NCBI GenBank assembly: GCA_026991005.1
Contig: JALXCH010000211.1
Location: 1 to 6,740, forward strand
Length of the DNA stretch: 6,740 nt
Origin: Calditrichia bacterium
GTDB taxonomy: Bacteria; Calditrichota; Calditrichia; RBG-13-44-9
Direction: 5' to 3'
A program made the position numbers and the translations under genes. The notes below the pieces were generated by a model that was given only the letters and a program-made list of their open reading frames with translations, had not been told where the DNA came from and did not search any database. Of this stretch, positions 1 through 6,318 are shown piece after piece; position 1 is the first letter of the stretch, and each line of letters starts with the position of its first letter.

Positions 1-24
1 GTATAAATACCACGAGTTTGTAGT

Positions 25-30
25 AGGAGG
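25..30 (+). promoter_or_regulatory. Ribosome binding site of the outer-membrane factor gene
   Basis: A full AGGAGG Shine-Dalgarno sequence ends 4 nt before a GTG codon at 35. The strong site supports that GTG as the start, although the spacing is a little short. The reading frame is open upstream to the window edge, so frame alone does not fix the start; the site and the signal peptide that begins there do. Confidence 0.7.
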
Positions 31-34
31 AAGT

Positions 35-1297
35 GTGAAAACTTATTCAATTCCTTTGCTGATTTTATCATATTTTTCAATAATTTTTGGAAATCAACTG
101 GATTCATTAACAGTTCAAAAGGCTGTTGCATTTGCCATTGAACATAATCCCTCCTTAAATCAGCTCCGACAACAAATAAAAATGGCAGAAGCCGTTCGCT
201 GGGAAACACCTGGTATCGGTACTCCTACTATTAGTTGGTACAAAGAAGGTATCCCCATTAACAGTACTCCAATTTTTCCATCGTTCCAGGAAAAAGGTTG
301 GCGCTTGTCTCAACCCATTGATTTTCCGTTGACATCTTTTTTTCGATATCAAACTGCTCATACTCGAGTAAAAGCTATGCGTCTGAGGTACGAATCAAAA
401 ATCCGGGAATTAAGAGCACAGGTAAAAAGAGATTATGCCCGTGTGGCATACTACCTGGAACTTTCCCAGCTTAGCCAACGAATGGTTGAAATTGCTGAAG
501 CATTTAAGAACACCGTAAAAGCGCGCCTGGATGCCGGGGAAGCCAGCGAATTAGAATTGTTAAATGCTGAAATCCGTAATCAGGAGGCTAAAAATCAATT
601 ACTGGATGCCCACTGGCAATACGATAAAGCACGTTACCAGCTGTTCAATACCATAGGATTAGATCCTGATAACCAGAGTTATCATATTGTATTTCTGGAT
701 AGTCTTCGCTATACAGAAGTTCAAATTACCCAGGAAGAGGTTCTGGAAAAACTGGCCCAGCTTCCTGATATTCAAGCTGCTCGGTTGTTTCATCGGGCTG
801 CTCAATTCGGTGTGAGGGCAGCATGGAGTAGCTTATTACCCAATGTAAACCTCGTGTATTATCGGCAGGATTATGGAGAGGGTTTAAATTTTTACGGATG
901 GGAAGTAAATTTTTCTCTTCCCCTGGATTTTCTATTTCAACAAAAGCCCAAAATTCAGCAGGCCAGAGCCAATGTGCGTTTCAAGTTCTGGGAATACGAA
1001 AAACAATTACTAAACTGGAAGAAACAGGCAGAATATGTGTGGCACCAGTATGCCACAGCCAGGCAAAAACTCCAACCATACCACACTGAAATCCGGGCAA
1101 AAAGCCGGAAACTCCTACAGCTTACTTTAAAAGGATATCAAATGGGCGAAATAGATTATCTTTCTCTGCTGGAAGCTCAACGAGTATATTTACAAACAGA
1201 ACAACATTATTTTACCACACTTTTTGATTACTCTTTGAGTGTCATTCAAATGGAAACATTTTTAGGCAAAGAATTAATTTTTATTTCACAGGAGTAA
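35..1297 (+). CDS. TolC/CzcC-family outer-membrane efflux protein
   Basis: This is the outer-membrane channel of a tripartite metal efflux pump, 420 aa, which is normal for CzcC/CusC-type proteins. Residues 1-19 form a signal peptide (MK, then a hydrophobic stretch ending IIFG). Two outer-membrane-efflux repeats follow, at about 24-209 and 234-414. Each contains a typical helical-hairpin motif: RLDAGEASELELLNAE near 164-179 and GYQMGEIDYLSLLEAQ near 367-382. The protein has no cysteine, so it cannot carry the N-terminal lipid anchor known from CusC; a signal peptidase I site is inferred instead. The GTG start was chosen because AGGAGG precedes it and the signal peptide begins there. The frame stays open to base 2, so a longer form cannot be strictly excluded. 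The stop overlaps the next gene's first ATG (TAATG), indicating one transcript with adaptor and pump. The family assignment is secure; the substrate is not. Confidence 0.93.
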   Translation: MKTYSIPLLILSYFSIIFGNQLDSLTVQKAVAFAIEHNPSLNQLRQQIKMAEAVRWETPGIGTPTISWYKEGIPINSTPIFPSFQEKGWRLSQPIDFPLTSFFRYQTAHTRVKAMRLRYESKIRELRAQVKRDYARVAYYLELSQLSQRMVEIAEAFKNTVKARLDAGEASELELLNAEIRNQEAKNQLLDAHWQYDKARYQLFNTIGLDPDNQSYHIVFLDSLRYTEVQITQEEVLEKLAQLPDIQAARLFHRAAQFGVRAAWSSLLPNVNLVYYRQDYGEGLNFYGWEVNFSLPLDFLFQQKPKIQQARANVRFKFWEYEKQLLNWKKQAEYVWHQYATARQKLQPYHTEIRAKSRKLLQLTLKGYQMGEIDYLSLLEAQRVYLQTEQHYFTTLFDYSLSVIQMETFLGKELIFISQE

Positions 1298-1305
1298 TGT
1301 CGATG
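1290..1305 (+). promoter_or_regulatory. Start region of the adaptor gene: AGGAG, TAATG overlap and second ATG
   Basis: AGGAG (1290-1294) lies inside the end of the upstream gene. The stop TAA (1295-1297) overlaps an ATG at 1297, only 2 nt after AGGAG. A second in-frame ATG at 1303 sits 8 nt after AGGAG, a normal spacing, so 1303 is the more likely start. The layout suggests translational coupling, in which ribosomes ending the first gene reinitiate on the second. Confidence 0.6.
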
Positions 1306-2499
1306 CGCAACATATGTCAAATATTTGTTTTCGTTCCTTTTTTATTTTTCGTAATGCTTTGGAGTTGCGGAAAGCAAAAGTCTTATTCTGCTTCAGAGCA
1401 AATACCGTTACCACCCAGCCTTCGATCGGAGCAGACGGATCACGTCCAGTTTGTATCTCTGGATTCTTCCCTTGCCCGTCGAATAGGAATTCGCACGGAA
1501 ACCATTCAAAAAAGAATTCACACCATGCGTTTTCCCGTCCCGGCTATTGTTGAACCCGACCCGGATCACTATTTTATTGTTAGTAGTCCCATCGAAGGTC
1601 GGGTGATTGAAATTGCTCATTTTGAAGGAGATTCTGTAAAAAAAGGGCAGGTACTATTTAGAATTCAAAGTGTTATTTTTGCCAATCAACTGGCGGAATT
1701 GATGCAAAGTGAAGCTGACTTAAAATATTATCACAATGCTTACAATCGCCTGAAAATTTTAGCCAGACAAAAAATTACCACAGAAAAGGCATTACAGAAA
1801 GCTGAAGCAGAATACCTTCGTGCAGTGGCTTTAAACCAGGCTGCGCGAGCAAAAATCCGTGCGCTGGGAATCCCAGAAGAGCAAATTCCACAGATTCTTG
1901 ACCGGAGCAGTAAAGAACCTTATTTACCAATTTATGCACCGACATCCGGTGTGATTACCAGCCTCCACATTCAACAGGGACAGCCTATTACATCGGAAGA
2001 GCAATTATGCTCTGTAACTGATTTCTCTCAACTTCGGGTAGCAGGCTTTATATCGCCCGATGAACTAGCTCTGGTTTCTGTGGGGGACACAGTGGAAATT
2101 TGCCAGAAATCAGCAGCCAGCCTGGCAATAAGAGGGACGATTCATTCCATAAATCCTTCACTAGAGCCATTGCACAAATCCATTGTTGTATATGTAAAAA
2201 TTACTCCTCGTAACAACTGGCCACTTCCTGGGCAGAATCTTCGCATGAATATATTTGCCCGCACACAACAACCAGTTATTGCAATTCCTTTGAATGCTGT
2301 AGAATTCGAAAAAGACAATCCTTTTGTATTTATAAAACATTCTCCGGTACGGTATGAAAAAAGACCTATTCGGATTCAACGCATCGTGGGCACAAAAGTT
2401 ATTGTGGCATCTGGTCTTACGGAAGGTGAAACTATTGCCATTAACCAAATTTTTACCCTGAAAGCCTTGAGTCGATTTGAAGAATTTGCTGAAGAATAA
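1303..2499 (+). CDS. RND efflux periplasmic adaptor (membrane fusion protein), CzcB/CusB type, probable lipoprotein
   Basis: This adaptor links the inner-membrane pump to the outer-membrane channel, 398 aa from the ATG at 1303 (400 aa from the ATG at 1297). Residues 1-21 are a very hydrophobic signal sequence ending LWS-Cys22, a lipobox-like site with an unusual Trp at -2, so it is probably a lipoprotein anchored in a membrane. The domains run in the usual order. The first lipoyl half is near 94-122 (SSPIEGRVIEIAHFEGDSV). A short alpha-helical hairpin spans about 125-200. The second lipoyl half is near 211-229 (YAPTSGVITSLHIQQGQPI). A beta-barrel follows at about 236-322 and a membrane-proximal domain to the end. 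I see no histidine-rich N-terminus as found in some CzcB proteins, and no cluster of methionines like the copper site of CusB. It lies between the channel gene (overlapping) and the pump gene (41 bp). The metal specificity is unknown. Confidence 0.92.
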   Translation: MRNICQIFVFVPFLFFVMLWSCGKQKSYSASEQIPLPPSLRSEQTDHVQFVSLDSSLARRIGIRTETIQKRIHTMRFPVPAIVEPDPDHYFIVSSPIEGRVIEIAHFEGDSVKKGQVLFRIQSVIFANQLAELMQSEADLKYYHNAYNRLKILARQKITTEKALQKAEAEYLRAVALNQAARAKIRALGIPEEQIPQILDRSSKEPYLPIYAPTSGVITSLHIQQGQPITSEEQLCSVTDFSQLRVAGFISPDELALVSVGDTVEICQKSAASLAIRGTIHSINPSLEPLHKSIVVYVKITPRNNWPLPGQNLRMNIFARTQQPVIAIPLNAVEFEKDNPFVFIKHSPVRYEKRPIRIQRIVGTKVIVASGLTEGETIAINQIFTLKALSRFEEFAEE

Positions 2500-2531
2500 A
2501 ATGTTTTATCAATAACCGCATAATCGTTTCT

Positions 2532-2535
2532 GGAG
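2532..2535 (+). promoter_or_regulatory. Ribosome binding site of the RND pump gene
   Basis: GGAG ends 5 nt before the ATG at 2541. The 41-bp spacer from 2500 to 2540 holds no hairpin or promoter that I can recognise, so the pump gene is most likely read on the same transcript as the two genes before it. Confidence 0.6.
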
Positions 2536-2540
2536 TTCGT

Positions 2541-5500
2541 ATGTTAAATAAATTTGTCGATTTTAGTTTACGTCAAAAATTTGTAGCCATTTCTTTGACG
2601 CTTCTGGTCGCCTTTGGTGGGTTTCAAGCTTTACAACACATACCAATCAATTCTTTACCAGACGTAACCCCGGTGCAGGTGCTGGTCATTACCAAAGCAG
2701 GACGGTTTTCCCCTTATGATGTTGAAAGATTGGTGAGCTTCCCTATCGAAAATGCTATGAATGGTCTTCCCAGGGTTAAGCAAGTTCGTTCCATCTCCCA
2801 GTTTGGCCTTTCCGCTGTAACAATTGAATTCGAAGAAGGAACAGATATATATTTTGCTCGCCAAATCGTTAGCCAGCGGTTACAAGGCATCACCGACGAA
2901 CTACCTGAAGGTGTTTCTCTACCTCAATTGGGACCAATTTCCACCGCTCTGGGAGAAATTTACCAATATGTGGTTAAGGGAGAGGGATATTCTCTTACGG
3001 ATTTACGAACTATTCAGGATTGGATTATTGCCCCTCAATTAAAAACCATCAAAGGAGTAACAGAAATAAATTCCTTTGGCGGTTTTGTAAAACAGTACGA
3101 AGTCACTGTTTCTCCCGGAAAACTGCGATCTTATAAAATTGGCTTAAAACAGGTAATGGATGCAATTGCAGCTAATAATTCGGTAGCCGGAGGAAATTAC
3201 CTGGAACATAACCGCGAACAATACATTATACGGGGGTTCGGGCAAATTCGAAATATTGATGATATTAACAAAATCATTGTCACCTATATTGAAGGGAAAC
3301 CGGTATTTATCCGCGATGTTGCAACGGTTAGTATCGGACGACAAATTCGTCAGGGTGCTGTAACCCAAGATGGTAAAGGGGAAGTGGTTACCGGCATTGT
3401 AATGATGCTTCGCGGGGGAAATGGCCGGGAGGTGATTAAAAATATTGAGAAAAAAATTGCAGAGGTAAATAAAAGTCTACCAGAAGGAGTACGAATTGAA
3501 AAATTTTATGATCAGTCCGATCTGGTAGAACGTACTACCCACACCCTTACTACCAATTTAATTGAGGGTGGCTTTTTCGTGATCGCAGTACTTTTATTTT
3601 TACTCGGAGAAATCAAAGGTGCTCTGGTAGTGGCTTCAGTTATCCCTCTTTCCATGCTATTTGCATTTATTGGCATGCGATATTTTGGACTGGCAGCGAA
3701 CCTGATGAGTCTGGGGGCTATTGATTTTGGTATGGTGGTAGATGGTTCTGTTGTAATGGTAGAAAATATTGTGCATAAAATTCAGGAACGAAAAAAAAAC
3801 GAATCGTTAATTTTCATAATTCGCAAAGCTGCCCATGAAGTATCCCGTCCCATCTTTTTTGGGGTATTGATTATTCTGATGGTGTACGTTCCTATTATCA
3901 CTTTTAAAGGTATGGAAGGTATTTTATATCGACCTATGGCTATTACGGTAGCTACAGCAGTATTTGGTTCCCTGATACTGGCCTTGGTTTATGTTCCAGC
4001 CATTTCGGCTATCGTTTTTCGAAAAGGTATTAAAGTTCGACGAAATTATGTAATGGAATTCTTAATTCCACGTTACCGTAAATTTCTAGAAAAGAATCTG
4101 GATCGTCGGGTAAAAATTTTGGCACCAGCAGTGGTTATTTTTGTACTCTCGGTAATTATGCTTCTGAACATGGGAACTGAATTTTTACCGGAACTGGATG
4201 AGGGCTCCATTTTAATTGAAGAAGTACGCATGCCCAGTGTAACTCTGGAAGAATCCGTCGCTAATGCTAACTGGCTTGCTGGTCAATTAATCAAAAATAT
4301 CCCTGAAATTAAAACCGTGGTTCCCAAAACAGGTCGTTCCGATTTAGCCAACGATTGGATGGGAGTCCACCAGACAGACGTCTGGGTTATTTTAAAGCCC
4401 CGGAAAGAATGGCGTCCTGGCATTGAAAAGGAAGATATTATTGAAATGATTAAACCTTATCTGGAAGTGGAACCGGGGCTCTCTTACAACTTTACCCAAC
4501 CCATCGCTATGCGAGTGGATGAACTCACAAGCGGCGTAAAATCCGACATTGCAGTAAAGATTTTTGGAGAAGATCTGGAAGAATTGGATCGCATTGGGCG
4601 CCAAATTATGCATCTATTACCACAACTATCGGGAACAGATAATTACTATCTGGAGCATGTAAGTGGGCAACCTTACCTCACTATCACAGTAGATCGGGAA
4701 GCCGCTGCCGCCTTTGGTTTAAATGCAGACGATGTACAGCGGGTTATTGAAGTGGGTATTGGAGGTATGCCAGTAACCGAAGTTTTCGAAGGACAACGCC
4801 GGTTTGATGCAGTGGTGAAATTCCCCGATAATTTGCGCAACAGTTTGTCTATGATTGAACATGTTCCGGTACATCTACCAGATGGTGGTTTTATCCCCTT
4901 AAAACGGGTGGCACGGATTGAAGCCGGTGAGGGTCCACGTGAGATTGCACGGGAAAACGGATGGCGTCGTCTGGTTGTAGGTATCAATATTAAAGGCATT
5001 GATATTGGAACGTATGTTGCAAATTTAAAAGAAGCCATTGACCGAAATGTTAAAATGCCCCCGGGGTATTTTCTGGAATACGGGGGGACATTTGAGAACC
5101 AACAGCGAGCTATGAAACATTTAATGGTTGTAGTACCGCTTTCTCTGTTTATCATATTTGGGTTACTTTATGTTATGTTTGGAGAACTCCGTTATGCGCT
5201 ATTGATTTTGATTAATCTGCCATTTGCTCTAACTGGGGGTGTTTTTTTGTTGTATTTTCGGGGATTGTATTTATCGGTATCAGCCAGTATTGGATTTGTT
5301 GCCCTTTTTGGTGTTGCAGTATTAAATGGGATTGTAATGATTGCCCACCTAAATTCGTTGCGGCAAAAGGGTTACAAACTAAGGGATGCTACTATTGTAG
5401 GGGCTACAGACAGATTGCGGCCGGTGCTTATGACTGCTCTGGTGGCCAGTCTGGGATTTATCCCCATGGCATTTAATACCGGTCCGGGCTCTGAGGTACA

Positions 5501-5636
5501 GCGGCCGCTGGCTACAGTGGTTATTGGGGGATTGATTACTGCCAGTTTGTTAACACTACTGGTACTCCCTACCATTTACAATTGGGTAGAACGAGAAGAC
5601 AGAATCCCAAAAGATCAAGAATCTATGGAATTTTGA
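2541..5636 (+). CDS. czcA: Heavy-metal efflux RND pump, CzcA/CusA family (HME-RND)
   Basis: This is the proton-driven inner-membrane pump of the system, 1031 aa, full length for the family. TM1 is at about 13-33 and is followed by the typical porter start (INSLPDVTPVQV, then SISQFGLSAVTIEF near 84-97). TM2-TM6 lie at about 340-492 and TM7 at about 527-543. The second porter region has TGR at 597-599 and QPIAMRVDELTSGVKSD at 653-669. TM8-TM12 run from about 860 to 1014 and include GPGSEVQRPLA at 981-991. TM4 holds the proton-relay motif DFGMVVDGSVVMVEN (395-409); Asp395, Asp401 and Glu408 match in spacing the essential Asp/Asp/Glu of Cupriavidus CzcA. The AxG-x4-DA motif of Cu/Ag pumps is absent, which favours divalent cations (Co, Zn, Cd, Ni). 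Ser403 replaces the usual Ala, and the segment after TGR reads SDLANDWMGVHQTD, where I would expect a TDPM-like run. The gene ends in a tandem TGATGA. The family call is firm; the symbol is by family only. Confidence 0.95.
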   Translation: MLNKFVDFSLRQKFVAISLTLLVAFGGFQALQHIPINSLPDVTPVQVLVITKAGRFSPYDVERLVSFPIENAMNGLPRVKQVRSISQFGLSAVTIEFEEGTDIYFARQIVSQRLQGITDELPEGVSLPQLGPISTALGEIYQYVVKGEGYSLTDLRTIQDWIIAPQLKTIKGVTEINSFGGFVKQYEVTVSPGKLRSYKIGLKQVMDAIAANNSVAGGNYLEHNREQYIIRGFGQIRNIDDINKIIVTYIEGKPVFIRDVATVSIGRQIRQGAVTQDGKGEVVTGIVMMLRGGNGREVIKNIEKKIAEVNKSLPEGVRIEKFYDQSDLVERTTHTLTTNLIEGGFFVIAVLLFLLGEIKGALVVASVIPLSMLFAFIGMRYFGLAANLMSLGAIDFGMVVDGSVVMVENIVHKIQERKKNESLIFIIRKAAHEVSRPIFFGVLIILMVYVPIITFKGMEGILYRPMAITVATAVFGSLILALVYVPAISAIVFRKGIKVRRNYVMEFLIPRYRKFLEKNLDRRVKILAPAVVIFVLSVIMLLNMGTEFLPELDEGSILIEEVRMPSVTLEESVANANWLAGQLIKNIPEIKTVVPKTGRSDLANDWMGVHQTDVWVILKPRKEWRPGIEKEDIIEMIKPYLEVEPGLSYNFTQPIAMRVDELTSGVKSDIAVKIFGEDLEELDRIGRQIMHLLPQLSGTDNYYLEHVSGQPYLTITVDREAAAAFGLNADDVQRVIEVGIGGMPVTEVFEGQRRFDAVVKFPDNLRNSLSMIEHVPVHLPDGGFIPLKRVARIEAGEGPREIARENGWRRLVVGINIKGIDIGTYVANLKEAIDRNVKMPPGYFLEYGGTFENQQRAMKHLMVVVPLSLFIIFGLLYVMFGELRYALLILINLPFALTGGVFLLYFRGLYLSVSASIGFVALFGVAVLNGIVMIAHLNSLRQKGYKLRDATIVGATDRLRPVLMTALVASLGFIPMAFNTGPGSEVQRPLATVVIGGLITASLLTLLVLPTIYNWVEREDRIPKDQESMEF

Positions 5637-5650
5637 TGAGTAGAGAAAAT

Positions 5651-5690
5651 TTTCATTATTTCCTAATCCAGGAAAACAATGAAATAATTT
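5651..5690 (+). terminator. Possible rho-independent terminator of the efflux operon
   Basis: A hairpin begins 15 nt after the pump stop codon. TTTCATT (5651-5657) pairs with AATGAAA (5678-5684). After a small internal loop, TTTCCT (5659-5664) pairs with AGGAAA (5670-5675), leaving the 5-nt loop AATCC. The following TAATTT is only a weak T tract and the stem is AT-rich. Position and orientation fit the end of the operon, but termination strength is doubtful. Confidence 0.4.
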
Positions 5691-5756
5691 GATTTACTAA
5701 CTATACAAAATCTCAAAATTCCAGAAGCAGCGCCAGGTGAATAAAAATTTTTTCAA

Positions 5757-5783
5757 AATCCCGTTAATCTTGTAAATCCTGTT
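5757..5783. repeat. Three tandem 9-bp units, AATCCTGTT-like
   Basis: Three adjacent units read AATCCCGTT (5757-5765), AATCTTGTA (5766-5774) and AATCCTGTT (5775-5783), each differing from AATCCTGTT by 0 to 2 bases. From memory, similar AATCCTGT strings occur dispersed between genes in several bacterial lineages; this was not checked. They lie 17 bp before the three-hairpin element and may belong to the same repeat family. Confidence 0.6.
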
Positions 5784-5806
5784 AAAACATTCTTTAAAAT
5801 AATCAT

Positions 5807-5826
5807 CCCGTCCTAGATGGGACGGG
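5807..5826. repeat. Hairpin 1 of the palindromic element
   Basis: CCCGTCC (5807-5813) pairs perfectly with GGACGGG (5820-5826) around the 6-nt loop TAGATG, and CTTG follows at 5827-5830. The GC-rich stem stands out from its AT-rich surroundings. No T tract follows, so it is unlikely to be an intrinsic terminator. Confidence 0.7.
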
Positions 5827-5854
5827 CTTGCGGGCTGATAAGATAAACCCAATT

Positions 5855-5874
5855 CCCACAAACAAGTTTGTGGG
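5855..5874. repeat. Hairpin 2 of the palindromic element, perfect 9-bp inverted repeat
   Basis: CCCACAAAC (5855-5863) and GTTTGTGGG (5866-5874) are exact reverse complements around AA; as RNA about 8 bp would form with a CAAG loop. A second pairing is possible, because AACCCA (5846-5851) complements TGGGTT (5871-5876) and would compete with it. Confidence 0.7.
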
Positions 5875-5885
5875 TTATTCGCATA

Positions 5886-5903
5886 CCGTCCCTTTCGGGA
5901 CGG
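5886..5903. repeat. Hairpin 3 of the palindromic element
   Basis: CCGTCCC (5886-5892) pairs perfectly with GGGACGG (5897-5903) around the loop TTTC, and CTTG follows at 5904-5907, as after hairpin 1. The two outer hairpins are related in sequence, which suggests duplication or a common origin. Confidence 0.7.
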
Positions 5904-6118
5904 CTTGATTGGTACTTCTCCAGAGGATTGTTATTAGTCGGGCGTTTCCATAAATGTAAAAATTCTAATTTTTTTTCTGCATTTCATCAATAATATACTT
6001 TTTATGATGGTGTATTTTCAAATATATTCATTTTTCGTTTTACATTTTCATTTGTTACACAGCATGTTTCCCATACACTCGCCTGCTTTTGAAATTTAAG
6101 ATATCGCCTTATTCGGTA

Positions 6119-6146
6119 CCAACAATGCCTCAGTTGCAATTGTTGG
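6119..6146. repeat. 8-bp inverted repeat, CCAACAAT/ATTGTTGG
   Basis: CCAACAAT (6119-6126) and ATTGTTGG (6139-6146) are exact reverse complements with a 12-nt spacer. No T tract follows on either strand. The function is unknown; it could be an operator-like palindrome or a relic of a mobile repeat. Confidence 0.5.
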
Positions 6147-6155
6147 ATATTGAAA

Positions 6156-6217
6156 TCCGGAATTTATAATTTGATATTTGTTGTTTGTCGTCCGGAATTC
6201 GTTCTTTGGAAATTGGA
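6156..6217. repeat. Degenerate AATTCC-rich repeats with a TCCGGAATT direct repeat
   Basis: TCCGGAATT occurs at 6156-6164 and again at 6191-6199. On the - strand the stretch is a run of related words (AATTTCC, GAATTCC, AAATTCC, CAAACAACAAA). It looks like low-complexity intergenic repeat sequence rather than coding DNA. No function is proposed. Confidence 0.4.
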
Positions 6218-6228
6218 AACTATTTTTT

Positions 6229-6285
6229 AGCAATTCCCCGGTGCCCAACATCTTAGGGGTAACCGTTGCGCACCGGGGAAAGCAA
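6229..6285. mobile_element. 47-bp mini-element with perfect 11-bp terminal inverted repeats and a 5-bp direct repeat
   Basis: TTCCCCGGTGC (6234-6244) and GCACCGGGGAA (6270-6280) are perfect reverse complements. The inverted repeat stops exactly where the direct repeat AGCAA begins on each side (6229-6233 and 6281-6285), the pattern left by a transposition target-site duplication. Inside, after one mismatch, CAAC (6246-6249) pairs with GTTG (6265-6268), so the whole folds as one long hairpin with a 15-nt loop. At 47 bp it has no coding capacity and would be a MITE-like or REP-like unit mobilised in trans; mobility is inferred. A structured RNA near the 3' end of the HdeD-family transcript is the other reading. 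It is not a classical terminator, because A rather than U follows the stem on that strand. Confidence 0.5.
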
Positions 6286-6296
6286 TCGTATTGGAT

Positions 6297-6318
6297 ACCA
6301 CTGATGTGGTTAATTTTT
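6297..6318 (+). terminator. Weak possible terminator facing the convergent gene
   Basis: ACCAC (6297-6301) pairs with GTGGT (6306-6310) around TGAT, followed on the + strand by TAATTTTT. The stem is only 5 bp. If functional it would stop rightward transcripts about 30 bp before the end of the convergent HdeD-family gene. No matching T tract exists for the - strand. Confidence 0.25.

Larger units (their letters stand above)
5801..5910. repeat. 110-bp REP/BIME-like palindromic element of three hairpins
   Basis: The ends form an imperfect terminal inverted repeat: AATCATCCCGTCCT (5801-5814) against AATCAAGCCGTCCC (reverse complement of 5897-5910), 11 of 14 identical. Inside are three hairpins: 5807-5826, 5855-5874 and 5886-5903. 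On the - strand both outer hairpins are preceded by CAAG and start CCGTCCC or CCCGTCCC. A short conserved tag at the foot of a GC-rich hairpin is how REP sequences acted on by REP-associated tyrosine transposases (RAYT, Y1 family) are built; applying that here is inference. No target-site duplication and no transposase gene are seen. A structured transcript or part of the operon's 3' end is the alternative. Confidence 0.55.

Noticed and set aside
1..34. A promoter (TATAAAT-like at 2-8, or a Bacteroidota-type TAnnTTTG) or the end of an upstream gene
   Set aside because: Only 34 bases are visible. There is no properly spaced -35 or -33 element, the TTTG at 17-20 lacks its TA partner, and stop codons in the other frames are too few to support an upstream gene.
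898..1089. 63-codon open frame on the + strand inside the outer-membrane factor gene
   Set aside because: It is out of frame with a conserved TolC-family protein, has no ribosome site of note and shows no domain.
4673..5155. 160-codon open frame on the - strand inside the pump gene
   Set aside because: It lies wholly within the well-supported RND coding sequence. Its translation is rich in Ser, Arg, Thr and Pro with no recognisable domain, typical of an antisense shadow.
5757..5910. CRISPR array
   Set aside because: The repeats are either 9-bp tandem units or hairpins of differing sequence; there are no identical 24-40 bp repeats separated by regular unique spacers.
6048..6074. Tiny - strand frame (MGNMLCNK) preceded by a G-rich stretch
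   Set aside because: It has only eight codons, no clear Shine-Dalgarno sequence and sits in repeat-rich intergenic DNA.
6243..6271. Integron attC-like boxes: GCCCAAC (RYYYAAC) at 6243-6249 and GTTGCGC at 6265-6271, and a similar pair around 6117-6148
   Set aside because: The pairs are only about 30 bp apart, too short for an attC site with its inner L boxes. The second box in each case breaks the GTTRRRY pattern or its complement, and there is no integrase or cassette array.
6229..6285. Intrinsic terminator for the convergent HdeD-family gene
   Set aside because: The stem is strong, but on the - strand it is followed by TTGCTAAAAAATA, which is A-rich instead of U-rich. On the + strand no T tract follows directly.
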